Shown: positions 51,621 to 59,716 of the stretch, piece after piece
Layout of the letters: each line of letters starts with the position of its first letter
How positions within the stretch are numbered: position 1 is the stretch's first letter
Position numbers and translations under genes: made by a program
Notes under the pieces: model-generated
What the model was told of the DNA's origin: nothing
Databases searched by the model: none
What the model saw: the letters and a program-made list of their open reading frames with translations, nothing else
Assembly: GCF_030813355.1 (NCBI RefSeq)
Contig: NZ_JAUSUD010000001.1
Span: forward strand, 372,001 to 436,000
Origin: Metabacillus malikii
GTDB lineage: Bacteria > Bacillota > Bacilli > Bacillales > Bacillaceae
Length of the DNA: 64,000 bases
Direction of reading: 5' to 3'

Positions 51621-52004
51621 ATGTGTAACTACATTACAAATTTGGACGTGATTAAAACGGATAAAAGGTTAATGGAGATATATGACGAATGGGAAGATAA
51701 GATAGCTAATGACGAGTGGTATTTTAGTAATGCTTTTGAATCAATAACGAACGGTATGTCTGCTGAAGAAGCCTATAACTACATTCCAAGTGTTATAGAT
51801 TTAATGTTGAAATTAGACGATGACTTTTTACTAGGGGAAACTATTTACTTCTTAATTGGGATATATAATATTGCTGATACCACTGAAATACACCCATATC
51901 TTGAAAATAATTGGTTTGTTTTAACCCAACATTTGAACAATTATCAAGAATCGAATGCTACACCATTTAAAGAACTTAAGATGCAGTTGAGAATAAAAGA
52001 TTGA
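51621..52004 (+). CDS. hypothetical soluble protein, immunity-protein-like
   Basis: About 127 residues, acidic, helix-rich (VIKTDKRLMEIYDEWEDKIA; PSVIDLMLKLDDDFLLGETI). Size and composition resemble small immunity-type proteins, but no motif settles it. The ATG at 51621 has no clear RBS; TTG at 51612 is in frame. It lies just downstream of a partial PIE and the group II intron scrap. Confidence 0.5.
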   Translation: MCNYITNLDVIKTDKRLMEIYDEWEDKIANDEWYFSNAFESITNGMSAEEAYNYIPSVIDLMLKLDDDFLLGETIYFLIGIYNIADTTEIHPYLENNWFVLTQHLNNYQESNATPFKELKMQLRIKD

Positions 52005-52048
52005 TTGTTTACCTTCTTCAATTTTCGTGGGCTTGAGTTGAGGGGCGA

Positions 52049-52110
52049 GGTTGCTGTGGCAGCCTTTTACTCTATTGGTCTACACCAAAATTTTGTAGTG
52101 GAAAATAATT
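52049..52110 (+). repeat. terminator followed by degenerate PIE
   Basis: GGTTGC / GGCAGCC hairpin and TTTTAC (52049-52070). TATTGGTCTACACC and TTTTGTAGTGGAAAATAA follow, which keep the CTAC / GTAG pairing of the palindrome. The hairpin arm also occurs at 40934-40948. Confidence 0.45.
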
Positions 52111-52321
52111 TGCCAATTTCTAGTTATCAATTAGAACAGTTAATATAGCAAAAATATGAAGAATAAGTAGCTCATTCTTCAAGTGATGGGGTAAGTGCTG
52201 AAATAGGAAGGTGCTAGGGCTGCTTTTTCTAATGATTGCGAATAATTTCACTTGCTAAGTGATGAAGTGCGATTTTGTACTAGATGGAGGCACAAATCTA
52301 GATAAGAAAGGAGCAATTTTA
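52111..52321. other. promoter region of the 52322 gene
   Basis: No ORF of note. The last 30 bases (GATAAGAAAGGAGCAATTTT) match those before the paralogue at 59369. Confidence 0.3.
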
Positions 52322-52474
52322 ATGGTGGTTGGTCTATTTGTGTTAGGTATAATACTTCTGATAATAAGTTTTTTAACACCTATTGCCTCAGGTACAACAT
52401 TATTGATTTCTGTATTATTATTTGCTACTGCAATCGTGCTTTTATTTAAAAAAGGAAGAAGAAAAAATTCTTGA
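52322..52474 (+). CDS. 50-aa two-TM protein, paralogue of 59369
   Basis: MVVGLFVLGIILLIISFLTP, then IASGTTLLISVLLFATAIVL and a basic tail. Two membrane helices around a short turn. It differs from the product of 59369-59521 at only a handful of positions, and the RBS region and downstream bases are conserved too. ATG at 52322 after AAAGGAG. Not recognised. Confidence 0.65.
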   Translation: MVVGLFVLGIILLIISFLTPIASGTTLLISVLLFATAIVLLFKKGRRKNS

Positions 52475-52637
52475 TTCTAATTTAATGGGTAGCGTTAATA
52501 TATTAACATTCCCAATTTATTTCTTCAGAGTAGTAGGTTAATCTAATATACTTGTTAATCATTGTTTTTTAAAATGCGAACAAATGCTCCTTTTTATTAT
52601 AGACTTATACAACTAACTTGTGCTTATATTCAATTTC

Positions 52638-52692
52638 CCTGCTAATTGGCAGCTTTTTTTTATTTTACTAAAGAAGAATAATAGAACAAGGA
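52638..52692 (+). repeat. terminator followed by degenerate PIE
   Basis: CTGC / GCAG short hairpin with TTTTTTTT, then TTTTACTAAAGAAGAA and TAATAGAACAAGG (52664-52692). Confidence 0.45.
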
Positions 52693-52702
52693 TAAAATAT
52701 TT

Positions 52703-52724
52703 TTATGGTAAATTTTATGTAGAG
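52703..52724 (+). promoter_or_regulatory. array promoter motif
   Basis: TTATGGTAAATTTTATGTAG followed by AG. The same TTATGGTAA / ATGTAGAG pattern appears at 57689, and a TTAATGTTAAAATT variant at 56026, 59317 and 63621. It reads as an extended -10 (TGGTAAATT) and lies just after a PIE. Confidence 0.4.
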
Positions 52725-52782
52725 AATTGCTTAGGTTTAGTTCAGCAAATAGACCATTTTGTGAAACGTTGGGGGAAATAAT

Positions 52783-53196
52783 ATGAAAAAAAGTATGTGG
52801 ATAGCGATAAGTGTAATTTTAATCCTTGTTATTGCAACTCCTTTTGTATTTATTTACTTGTTAAACAACGGAAATCCTTATACAAAATATGTGGCAAATA
52901 AAAATGTACCGGTTTATTTGGAGGAACAGGGATACACAGAAAGCGACATAGTAGAATCACATTATGTAGAGCCGAAATACACCACAAATAAAGATTTTTA
53001 TCATGGTCATTATCTGGTTGTTTTTAAAGACGAGCCAGACGTGACGTATTATTACGGAATAACTAAAAAAGGTAAACAGGTTAAACAATTTTGTGAAAAA
53101 GATAAGTTATTGCCCGATGGTGTTACAGATATTTTTGAAGATGTGACAATGCATAGTGAAGAAAATTGTATTTCTTCCCTGGAAAATCGAAATTAA
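52783..53196 (+). CDS. DUF3139-family protein
   Basis: 137 residues. One N-terminal membrane helix (about 5-27), then an external domain with the DUF3139 features: VPVYLEEQGYTESDIVESHY, followed by KYTTNKDFYHGHYLVVFKDE. Two cysteines (about residues 107 and 129) could form a disulfide. Exported and N-terminally anchored; function unknown. RBS GGGGGA. A module flanked by PIE sequences on both sides. Confidence 0.75.
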   Translation: MKKSMWIAISVILILVIATPFVFIYLLNNGNPYTKYVANKNVPVYLEEQGYTESDIVESHYVEPKYTTNKDFYHGHYLVVFKDEPDVTYYYGITKKGKQVKQFCEKDKLLPDGVTDIFEDVTMHSEENCISSLENRN

Positions 53197-53233
53197 GCAA
53201 TAGGGCATGATTATAGAGAATCGTCATTTTCCT

Positions 53234-53315
53234 TCTTGAAATAACGGGTGGATACTTCAACAAAGAGGTATTGCATTTTCTTATTGTACTAAAGGGGCAG
53301 GTTAGTTTAATAAGA
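53234..53315 (+). repeat. PIE composite
   Basis: CTTGAAATAACGGGTG, hairpin GGATACTTC / GAGGTATTGC with TTTTCTT, then palindrome GTACTAAAGGGGCAGG and TTAGTTTAATAAG. Confidence 0.7.
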
Positions 53316-53410
53316 AACGATAAATTTCTCTTATGTTTCTTAACCTCTTTAATTTTATAGTATAATTTACTCTATACTACAAAAATAGAAATTTAAGGAA
53401 GTGTAAAGGT

Positions 53411-54184
53411 TTGAAGGAACGTATAATAACAGGAATTATTATGGCTATTTTATTTTTAATTCCTTTTTATTTAGGGAGTTATTGGTTTTCAGCTTTTTCC
53501 TTAATTCTAGCAATAATAGCCTATTATGAATTTACTGCGATTATTAAAGTTAGGTTTAGGATTAAATGGTTTGTAGGTCTTATAGGAGTTATTTTTTTAT
53601 TTTTACCTCTGTTTAGTTTGGGTATTGAACAGATACAAATTAAAGTCCTGATAGCTCTTGTTCTCTTTTTTATTACAGCGACTATTTTTAATGAGGAATT
53701 TTCAATTGATAAGGCAGGGGCATTACTAATTGGTGTTTTATATATTGGATTTGGGTTAGTATCATTAGCAGAAGCACGACTAGATAAAGGATTACTTTGG
53801 ACGTTATCTATATTATTAACAATTTGGACAACTGATTCAGGAGCTTATTTTATAGGAAGAAAATACGGTAAAAGGAAACTTGCTCCAAAAATTAGCCCTA
53901 ATAAGACCGTAGAGGGTGCAATAGGAGGTATTGTAACAGCAATTATTATTGGAACAGTTCTCCAATTTATATTAAACACCTTTTCAAACTACTTTGAAAC
54001 TTTAATTATAACTATAGTTGTATCTATTGCTGGTCAAGTTGGTGACTTGGTTGAATCAGCTCTAAAACGTAATTTTGGTGTTAAAGATTCGGGGAAAATA
54101 TTACCTGGTCACGGTGGAGTTTTAGATAGGTTGGATAGTTGGATTTTTGTTTTTATCGGACTGTATATAATTGGCTTGATATAA
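53411..54184 (+). CDS. cdsA: phosphatidate cytidylyltransferase
   Basis: 257 residues, eight hydrophobic helices. The CDS signature is complete: [32 protein letters not shown] and [14 protein letters not shown], with the metal-binding aspartates. It makes CDP-diacylglycerol from CTP and phosphatidic acid. CdsA normally sits beside uppS and dxr; here it is a lone module between PIE repeats, so it is probably a second copy. The TTG start, after a weak RBS (AAGGAAG), and the AT-rich codon use fit its array neighbours. Confidence 0.88.
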   Translation: MKERIITGIIMAILFLIPFYLGSYWFSAFSLILAIIAYYEFTAIIKVRFRIKWFVGLIGVIFLFLPLFSLGIEQIQIKVLIALVLFFITATIFNEEFSIDKAGALLIGVLYIGFGLVSLAEARLDKGLLWTLSILLTIWTTDSGAYFIGRKYGKRKLAPKISPNKTVEGAIGGIVTAIIIGTVLQFILNTFSNYFETLIITIVVSIAGQVGDLVESALKRNFGVKDSGKILPGHGGVLDRLDSWIFVFIGLYIIGLI

Positions 54185-54201
54185 GAAATAAGAAACTTTA
54201 T

Positions 54202-54232
54202 CTTCAACTAACGGGTGCTTTAATGGAATAAG
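54202..54232 (+). repeat. PIE palindrome
   Basis: TTCAACTAACGGGTGC then TTTAATGGAATAAGG, 18 bp after the cdsA stop. No separate terminator before it. Confidence 0.65.
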
Positions 54233-54815
54233 GATTACAGAAATGATCAAACTTTTTTATAAAAGAATGATTCAATTGAATATATTAAAAGCGTTTTAAT
54301 CAATCTTTCTCCAAAACACGCTTTTTCTATTTGTTCTATTATCAAGGTTTATTGAGTTAATTTATTCAAACTTTATTTCAAGACTACAACTGGGGCAATT
54401 CCCCTTCAAAATTTTCACAAAGCATACCTTAATATATTGAAATATCAAGCTGTGAGTAGTTAAATGAAAGGGATGGAATCACGACAACGCAAATACAATA
54501 CTGCCCTATTTTTGATTTTACCTCTCAAACATTCAAGGTTTTATAATAATCAATTCTCAAACATTCTCCCATATAAAGCAAAATAATATTTTGGGTTAAA
54601 GGATATTTTTTTCACAAAAAGTACAAGCTCTTATTTACTCGTAATTTCTCTCATTTTTATATTTGAAATGTAACAAGATAATCGGTACAATTTTTCTGAA
54701 CTTGAGAACGTAAAAATACAGCTTATGAATTACCCCTTTTTTATGTCTCACAATGTAAAGACACCTATAAATTAATTCATTCTTTATTTCACTTTATTTG
54801 AAAGGAAGAAATTTA
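54233..54815. other. long gene-free spacer
   Basis: About 580 bases with no credible ORF. It contains the hairpin repeat at 54283, otherwise AT-rich sequence, and the promoter of the next gene. Confidence 0.35.
54283..54360 (+). repeat. hairpin repeat shared with 6324-6400
   Basis: AAAGCGTTTT / AAAACACGCTTT stem with AATCAATC in the loop, then TTCTATTATCAAGGTTTAT. The order and several blocks match 6324-6400. Confidence 0.5.
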
Positions 54816-55268
54816 TTGAATTTTAATCAAGAAAATATTGAACAAGATATTAAAAACATAAAGATGAGGACTAAAAGAGGTTGCCTTATTTTCGTAGCTA
54901 TTTTAGCGTTAATAATAATACTACCGATTGGCAAATTTATTTATGATGCGGAATATAGAGAGTATCCTCTCATTGTCAGCCATTCTCCAAGTAATACCAA
55001 TACTATCGAGGTTGTAGAGGTAGGTTCTCCCTGGTTTTTTACTTCTTCAAAAGTTAAAATAAAATACAAATCGATACATATAAACAGACCTTTACACAAT
55101 GACGGTGTCGGTATCTCTAATGAAAATGTTATGGTTGATTGGAAGAGTGACTATGAGGCAACGATAACTCTTTACGGAGATAAGCAAGAACCTGACACAG
55201 TAGAGTTTACAGCAAGGGATAAAAATAATAAAGATAAACCAAGTTTCCGAGTTAATAATACGGATTAG
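54816..55268 (+). CDS. single-TM protein, unknown
   Basis: About 150 residues: a polar N-terminus (NFNQENIEQDIKNIKMRTKR), one membrane helix (about 30-52), and an external beta-rich domain (YPLIVSHSPSNTNTIEVVEV; PWFFTSSKVKIKYKSIHI) ending in a charged tail. TTG at 54816, eight bases after AAAGGAAG. No family recognised. A perfect terminator follows. Confidence 0.6.
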   Translation: MNFNQENIEQDIKNIKMRTKRGCLIFVAILALIIILPIGKFIYDAEYREYPLIVSHSPSNTNTIEVVEVGSPWFFTSSKVKIKYKSIHINRPLHNDGVGISNENVMVDWKSDYEATITLYGDKQEPDTVEFTARDKNNKDKPSFRVNNTD

Positions 55269-55285
55269 AAATTGTACTGTAAAAC

Positions 55286-55324
55286 AGAGTACCATACACT
55301 TAATTCGGGTATGGTACTCTATTT
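55286..55324 (+). terminator. intrinsic terminator
   Basis: 12-bp perfect stem AGAGTACCATAC / GTATGGTACTCT, followed by ATTTCGG. It may also serve the minus-strand remnant. Confidence 0.75.
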
Positions 55325-55340
55325 CGGTTAATTTTTGGTG

Positions 55341-55697
55341 CTAAAAGGTCTCCTTCTCTACTCTTTTTAGCAGGGTATCTTTAAAAGCTTCAGATAAATA
55401 GTAAGCCTCATCATTAGTCATATTCGGAACTTTAAATCCACTTTTAAGAATCATCCTTAAAGCTGCTAGGTCAACATCGCTACCATAAACATATTCATGA
55501 ACAGTAGTATGTAAAAACTCCTTATTTTTTCTGAACCTATTTTCGAAAAAACTGGTATTTCTAGTTAGAACATCCCCTTCATAGTAACTTAAAAATGCAT
55601 GATAGAGTGTTTCGTGCTTGCCTTCTTCCCACCTTTTTGCAATATTAACAGCATCGACATCTCCAGCCCAGTCATCAAACGAAAAAGTTTTCCTTGT
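55341..55697 (-). pseudogene. C-terminal remnant, polymorphic-toxin-like
   Basis: A 118-codon minus-strand frame with no start, cut off by a TAA directly upstream (55698-55700). It reads FSFDDWAGDVDAVNIAKRWE, then HTTVHEYVYGSDVDLAALRM and NMTNDEAYYLSEAFKDTLLK. Compact and protein-like. It resembles the C-terminal end of a large secreted or toxin-type protein, but the family is not recognised. Apart from 60037, it is the only coding sequence on the minus strand in the array. Confidence 0.45.
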
Positions 55698-55910
55698 TTA
55701 CCGACGTGTAAAAGAGTATGAAAATCAAAAAAGATGTGACGATTTTAACGGAGAATAGATTGTTACAATAATTCATATTTACTATTCATTGGAGCAAAAG
55801 ACTGAGTAAAAGGATAGTCAGTACAAATCTGACTATCCATTTTAATGAATTTTAGTATCTATTTAGTATAGAGTTTTATAATCCTTGTTGCCACTGGTGT
55901 AGCTTCGAAA

Positions 55911-55951
55911 TAAAGTTGCGATGTTTATAAAAAAGTCGCGATGTTTTAAAG
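55911..55951. repeat. about 22-bp tandem repeat
   Basis: AAAGTTGCGATGTTTATAAA then AAAGTCGCGATGTTTTAAAG: two imperfect tandem copies in a gene-free region. Confidence 0.5.
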
Positions 55952-56025
55952 AAAGTTAAACCGTTTTTCCTCTTTAATGGTCCTTATGAATAGGAACGTT
56001 TTTTTTCTCCTTAGAACTAAGGAAA

Positions 56026-56050
56026 TTAATGTTAAAATTAAGTTGTGGAG
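56026..56050 (+). promoter_or_regulatory. array promoter motif
   Basis: TTAATGTTAAAATTAAG then TTGTGGAG, matching the motif at 59317 and 63621. Here it is followed by a PIE and no gene, as if its gene has been lost. Confidence 0.35.
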
Positions 56051-56061
56051 TAGTCGATGTT

Positions 56062-56089
56062 ATTCAACTAACAGTGCAGTAATAGTTAA
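56062..56089 (+). repeat. PIE palindrome
   Basis: ATTCAACTAACAGTGCAG then TAATAGTTAA. Confidence 0.55.
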
Positions 56090-56245
56090 CTATGCCTTTA
56101 TATTAAATAGACAAATACTGTCAGAAAGTAATATCGTTCACGATAAAAACTATTTATCTGTTAGGTGTTCAATAATCCGGCCATTTAACGGAATAAGACT
56201 TCAGAACAAAAATTGGCTAATTGGGTGAGTTTGTGAAGAAAAATA

Positions 56246-56276
56246 CTTAAATTATGGGGCTACTAGTTGAACAAGG
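56246..56276 (+). repeat. PIE palindrome
   Basis: CTTAAATTATGGGGCTA then CTAGTTGAACAAGG. Left arm decayed, right arm well kept. Confidence 0.5.
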
Positions 56277-56393
56277 ATAAAGGGGAAAAGTGAGAGATTA
56301 TCGAAATTGAATTTAACGATGATATTAAAGAGTATAAAAACGCTTTAAAACTTCAGAATAATGTTAAAAAATATAAAATAATGATGAAGGGAG

Positions 56394-57530
56394 TTGTTCG
56401 CAATAAAAACTAAAATCAGTTACCCATTTATTTATTTTTTTATGGAACCCAATGTAGTTTTCGTTTACAAAATAGAAACACAAAATTATGTTAGCGTTTC
56501 AGACTTGAACGAAAATGGGGAATGGCAAACGTATGAATTAGAACATGAAAATGAATTTGAGATGTTTAATCATGAAGAGAGTAATCCGCTTGAGGGTAAA
56601 GGATATGCAATTAAACAAAGCGATGTTAATACAGTGGTAGAAGTCATTAATAGTTGCATTAATAGTAACCGCCGTTCTTTTTCATCCAGCTCGGTTGAGG
56701 TAGGTTGTGATCAAGTTTCAGCTGTACATATCGTTTGCTCAGAATCTGCAGCAGGTTCTTTAAGAGTAGGACTTGAAAGACCCAAGGTTGTGATTGGCTT
56801 TCCAGACTCCTTTTCGATTGGGCCATTGTGGAAGTTAGATGAAAAAGTGGGACAAACGTTTCGAAATGAATGGATTTATGAAAATATCAATTATGAACAG
56901 GATAATTTTGAGTACGAAAATAAATTTGCCAATACATTGAGGGAGATAGAAGATATTATTAGTCAGGTTCCAATATACATCTGGTATGGAAATAATGCAG
57001 ATGAACAAACTGGTCTGCGGTTTCTTCTCTTTTTACTGCGTGACAAAACAAATGAGGTATTTCTCATGAATTCCACCGAACTCTATGAAAGATACATAAT
57101 GGCTGAAGATAGAGGTCAAAATATTTCACACACAGGCCATATCGAACCAAAAGATTTAAGATTCCTATTTGAAAAGGGCAGAAAGACCCCATCGATAACG
57201 GAACAGGAACGGGTGCAGCTTCAAGCAGAGTGGAATTCCTTGGCACAAACAAAAGAAGTCCTACGTCTATGGATAAAGAGTATAAAGGGTGTTGAAGAAA
57301 ATCACTTTGATCCACTGATTATAAATACCATTGAAATGCTCCATTCTAAGCAGGAAATAAGAGGCTTTATCAAGGCAGGAATAGTAATTGGAGAAATCCT
57401 ATCGGGGACAAATGAATTGATTAATGCTTTCTTCTTAGAGTATAGGATTCGGTATTTAGTATATAGTGGGTTACTCGAACTTAAAGGAATACCAAAATCA
57501 ATGAGAAACTATAGTGTTAAACTAAGGTGA
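56394..57530 (+). CDS. DUF1835 (and DUF3658-like) domain protein
   Basis: 378 residues. The DUF1835 core is at about 108-185: VHIVCSESAAGSLRVGL, then KVVIGFPDSFSIGPLWKLDE, and later VPIYIWYGNNADEQTGLRFL. The C-terminal part (about 225-370) has DUF3658-like helices. The first 105 residues are an extension not usual in the family. The start is unclear: the TTG at 56394 touches the RBS AAGGGAG. Function unknown; the domain pair is common in Bacillus accessory regions. Confidence 0.75.
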   Translation: MFAIKTKISYPFIYFFMEPNVVFVYKIETQNYVSVSDLNENGEWQTYELEHENEFEMFNHEESNPLEGKGYAIKQSDVNTVVEVINSCINSNRRSFSSSSVEVGCDQVSAVHIVCSESAAGSLRVGLERPKVVIGFPDSFSIGPLWKLDEKVGQTFRNEWIYENINYEQDNFEYENKFANTLREIEDIISQVPIYIWYGNNADEQTGLRFLLFLLRDKTNEVFLMNSTELYERYIMAEDRGQNISHTGHIEPKDLRFLFEKGRKTPSITEQERVQLQAEWNSLAQTKEVLRLWIKSIKGVEENHFDPLIINTIEMLHSKQEIRGFIKAGIVIGEILSGTNELINAFFLEYRIRYLVYSGLLELKGIPKSMRNYSVKLR

Positions 57531-57645
57531 GTAGTAATTATAAATTCATATCTACCAGTATTTGGTTCTTTAGTTGAAGAAGAACACATCATTCTCTCAA
57601 GGTCTATTTATGCGCAGTACAAATAAATTACGAGCTATACAGTAT

Positions 57646-57675
57646 TTTCAACTAAAGAGTCAGATTAGTGGAAGA
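57646..57675 (+). repeat. PIE palindrome
   Basis: TTTCAACTAAAGAGTCAG then ATTAGTGGAAGAA. A further right-half copy (TTCTTTAGTTGAAGAAG) lies at about 57568-57585. Confidence 0.6.
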
Positions 57676-57688
57676 ATCGTATGGGTTA

Positions 57689-57710
57689 TTATGGTAATAT
57701 GAATGTAGAG
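57689..57710 (+). promoter_or_regulatory. array promoter motif
   Basis: TTATGGTAATATGAATGTAG then AG, about 12 bases after the PIE and 13 before the next ATG. It matches 52703. Confidence 0.4.
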
Positions 57711-57722
57711 TAGGTTGTCCAA

Positions 57723-57968
57723 ATGAAGCTGATTTTACAAGCATTTTTTTGTTCAATTATAATTCATATAATCTATATAGTCGGTATGATGTTAGTCAGT
57801 TATATCAAAACAAGAAACTACAAACCAGATATAGCAAGTATGTGGGATAAAGCAGAAACACTTCAAAGTGAAGTAGTTTTTGGTAAAGTTAATTCTACTT
57901 TTCTTTCCTTGTATACTTTTATAGGAGTAACAGTGATTTGCGGAATTATTATATTTTTTATAATGTGA
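57723..57968 (+). CDS. small two-TM protein, 81 aa
   Basis: Hydrophobic helices at about 4-27 and 60-80 flank a soluble middle (TRNYKPDIASMWDKAETLQS). No strong RBS before the ATG; the promoter motif is so close that the message would be nearly leaderless. The stop codon is part of the following terminator stem. Not recognised. Confidence 0.5.
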   Translation: MKLILQAFFCSIIIHIIYIVGMMLVSYIKTRNYKPDIASMWDKAETLQSEVVFGKVNSTFLSLYTFIGVTVICGIIIFFIM

Positions 57969-58024
57969 TACTAAAAGGGGTATCGCAATTCTTATTGAAT
58001 GAATGAAGAAGTTTAATGGAAGAA
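57964..58024 (+). repeat. terminator plus degenerate PIE overlapping the stop codon
   Basis: TGATACT / GGGTATCG hairpin with loop AAAAG includes the TGA of the preceding gene. TTGAATGAATGAAGAAG and TTTAATGGAAGAAGG follow. Confidence 0.5.
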
Positions 58025-58087
58025 GGAAAGTAATTATTACAGAGAATAACTTAGGTATAATCAGCTGCACTGAGGGAGAGTTGTTGG

Positions 58088-58639
58088 ATGTTTAAAGAAG
58101 GTAACATAGTTAAGCAGACCATAAATTCCTTAATAAAGAGATTGAATGAAAATGGCAATATAATTCAAGTTCAAACTAATGAAGGATATCTGTACAATGC
58201 AAACTGTACTTTTAATCCACCTGCAAGTGATATAGATATTTCTAATTTTGAAAAATCGACGGGGTTAATATTGCCTGTCGATTATAAAGAATTTTTGAAA
58301 ATGACCAACGGGTGTCGTCTATTTGATGATATAAATTACGGTGGAGAAATTGAACTTTATAGTTTAGAAAAGATTATTGAATTCAATCATAAAGGCTACG
58401 ATGAATGTGAAGGATGTTATGATATTGCGTATATTTATCAAGATAATATCGTGATAAATTCTAAACTCGTTTCACAGGATAAAAGGAATTACCTGTTTTG
58501 GAAGGACCATATAGAACAATTTTATGATGCAGTTCCATTAAAAATGAACTTTGAATTATGGTTTGATAGATTCGTAGTATGCCAAGGAGCAAAGTTTTGG
58601 TGGTGGTCATTACGTACAGGTGAAAATTATTACAAGTAA
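58088..58639 (+). CDS. SMI1/KNR4 (SUKH)-family protein
   Basis: 183 residues. The SUKH signature is clear: DISNFEKSTGLILPVDYKEF, then LKMTNGCRLFDD, followed by IELYSLEKIIEFNHK. The C-terminal half ends with WFDRFVVCQGAKFWWW. SUKH proteins are the commonest immunity proteins to polymorphic toxins. No toxin gene lies beside it, so here it would be an orphan immunity module. RBS GAGGGAGAG somewhat upstream of the ATG. Confidence 0.82.
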   Translation: MFKEGNIVKQTINSLIKRLNENGNIIQVQTNEGYLYNANCTFNPPASDIDISNFEKSTGLILPVDYKEFLKMTNGCRLFDDINYGGEIELYSLEKIIEFNHKGYDECEGCYDIAYIYQDNIVINSKLVSQDKRNYLFWKDHIEQFYDAVPLKMNFELWFDRFVVCQGAKFWWWSLRTGENYYK

Positions 58640-58703
58640 CCTTCTCTTAACTTTAAGGTGATATTCTTAAAGACCTGGCTGCTAAAATGGACGAGCTTTT
58701 TCC

Positions 58704-58736
58704 TATTCAACTAACGGTGCAGGTGAGTTTAACAAG
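58704..58736 (+). repeat. PIE palindrome
   Basis: TATTCAACTAACGGTGCAGG then TGAGTTTAACAAG. Confidence 0.6.
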
Positions 58737-58777
58737 TGTGTATCTGAAATCGTAATAATCATAGAGGGGGTAGTAGT

Positions 58778-59212
58778 GTGAAGACAGTCGTTGAGGCTAG
58801 TAACGATGACTTAGAGAAATTAGTACAAATAGATAGTAAAGTGATAGGAAACACAAGCAGAAGAAATTATATTGAGAGGTCAATAGAGTTTGGAAAATGT
58901 ATAGTTGCGAAAGAAAATGATGTTATCGTCGGTTTTTTGATATATGAAGTTAATTTCTTTGAATGTGCTTTTATTTCCCTAATTATTGTTTCACCATCCA
59001 GCAGAAGAAGAGGATACGCAAGTTTATTGATGGACTATATGGTAAGTTCATCTCCAACAACAAAAGTATTTTCTTCGACTAATCGCTCTAATATTAATAT
59101 GCAAAAAGTATTTGAAATAAATGGGTTTATTCAGAGTGGGGTGGTTGAAAACTTAGATGAAGGAGACCCTGAAATCATTTATTTTAAATCAAAAATTGAG
59201 TTGTTGAACTAA
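58778..59212 (+). CDS. GNAT-family N-acetyltransferase
   Basis: 144 residues. Core strand AFISLIIVSPSSRRRGYASL carries the RRRGYA acetyl-CoA loop, followed by the helix LLMDYMV, then VFSSTNRSNINMQKVFEING (the usual 'N..A...YEK.GF' region) and an acidic ending. Substrate unknown. GTG start 8-10 bases after GAGGGGG. A single-gene module between PIE copies at 58704 and 59254. Confidence 0.83.
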   Translation: MKTVVEASNDDLEKLVQIDSKVIGNTSRRNYIERSIEFGKCIVAKENDVIVGFLIYEVNFFECAFISLIIVSPSSRRRGYASLLMDYMVSSSPTTKVFSSTNRSNINMQKVFEINGFIQSGVVENLDEGDPEIIYFKSKIELLN

Positions 59213-59217
59213 AGAGA

Positions 59218-59280
59218 ACGATACTCCATTAAGAAATATGGTGTTTTTCTTATTGTACTAAAGAAGCAGTTTAGTTCAAT
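59218..59280 (+). repeat. PIE composite
   Basis: Weak hairpin around ATACTCCAT / ATATGGTGT with TTTTTC, then palindrome TTGTACTAAAGAAGCAG and TTTAGTTCAA (59254-59280). Confidence 0.55.
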
Positions 59281-59316
59281 TTTATTGTTTCCACTTCCTC
59301 CCAAAAGTACGGTTAG

Positions 59317-59338
59317 TAATGTTAAAATTAAAATGTAG
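59317..59338 (+). promoter_or_regulatory. array promoter motif
   Basis: TAATGTTAAAATTAAAATGT then AG; -10 TAAAAT with TG extension. It drives the 50-aa membrane protein gene. Confidence 0.45.
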
Positions 59339-59368
59339 TAAAAGCTAGAGAAGGAAGGAGCAATTTTA

Positions 59369-59521
59369 ATGGTGGCTGGTCTATTTGTATTAGGAATAAT
59401 ACTTCTGATTATAAGTTTTTTAACACCTATTGCCTCAGGAACAACTTTATTGATTTCTGTTTTATTATTTGCTACTGCAATCGTGCTCTTATATAAAAAA
59501 AGAAGAAGATTAAATTCTTGA
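59369..59521 (+). CDS. 50-aa two-TM protein, paralogue of 52322
   Basis: MVAGLFVLGIILLIISFLTP, then IASGTTLLISVLLFATAIVL and KKRRRLNS. It differs from 52322-52474 at few positions, mostly in the basic tail. The RBS region (AAGGAGCAATTTTA) and about 20 bases after the stop are also conserved. Absent from long-ORF searches because of its size. Not recognised. Confidence 0.65.
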   Translation: MVAGLFVLGIILLIISFLTPIASGTTLLISVLLFATAIVLLYKKRRRLNS

Positions 59522-59585
59522 TTCTAAATTAATGGTTAGCGTTATTACAACAAACAGTCCCAAGTTATTTATTCACCAGAAGGGT

Positions 59586-59647
59586 GCGTTAATCTAATAA
59601 GGATTAGCGTTTTTTTATTGTACTAACGAGGCAGGATTGTTTAAGAA
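59586..59647 (+). repeat. PIE composite
   Basis: Hairpin GCGTTAATC / GATTAGCG, TTTTTTT, then palindrome TTGTACTAACGAGGCAGG and ATTGTTTAAGAA. The stem sequence differs from other copies while the palindrome is kept. Confidence 0.65.
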
Positions 59648-59716
59648 GAAATGGAACTTTTATTGTAGGAGCTTCGTATGTGAAATATCAAAGGTTTAAG
59701 TTAGGGGCTGTTTTCT

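Larger units (their letters stand above)
55701..56393. other. gene-free stretch with PIE copies
   Basis: About 690 bases with no credible gene. It holds a 22-bp tandem repeat (55911), a promoter motif copy (56026) and two PIE palindromes (56062, 56246). A conceptual 83-codon frame (55977-56228) runs straight through the first PIE and is not protein-like. Confidence 0.4.

Noticed and set aside
55977-56228. 83-codon ORF
   Set aside because: It passes straight through a PIE palindrome and has no RBS or protein-like sequence.
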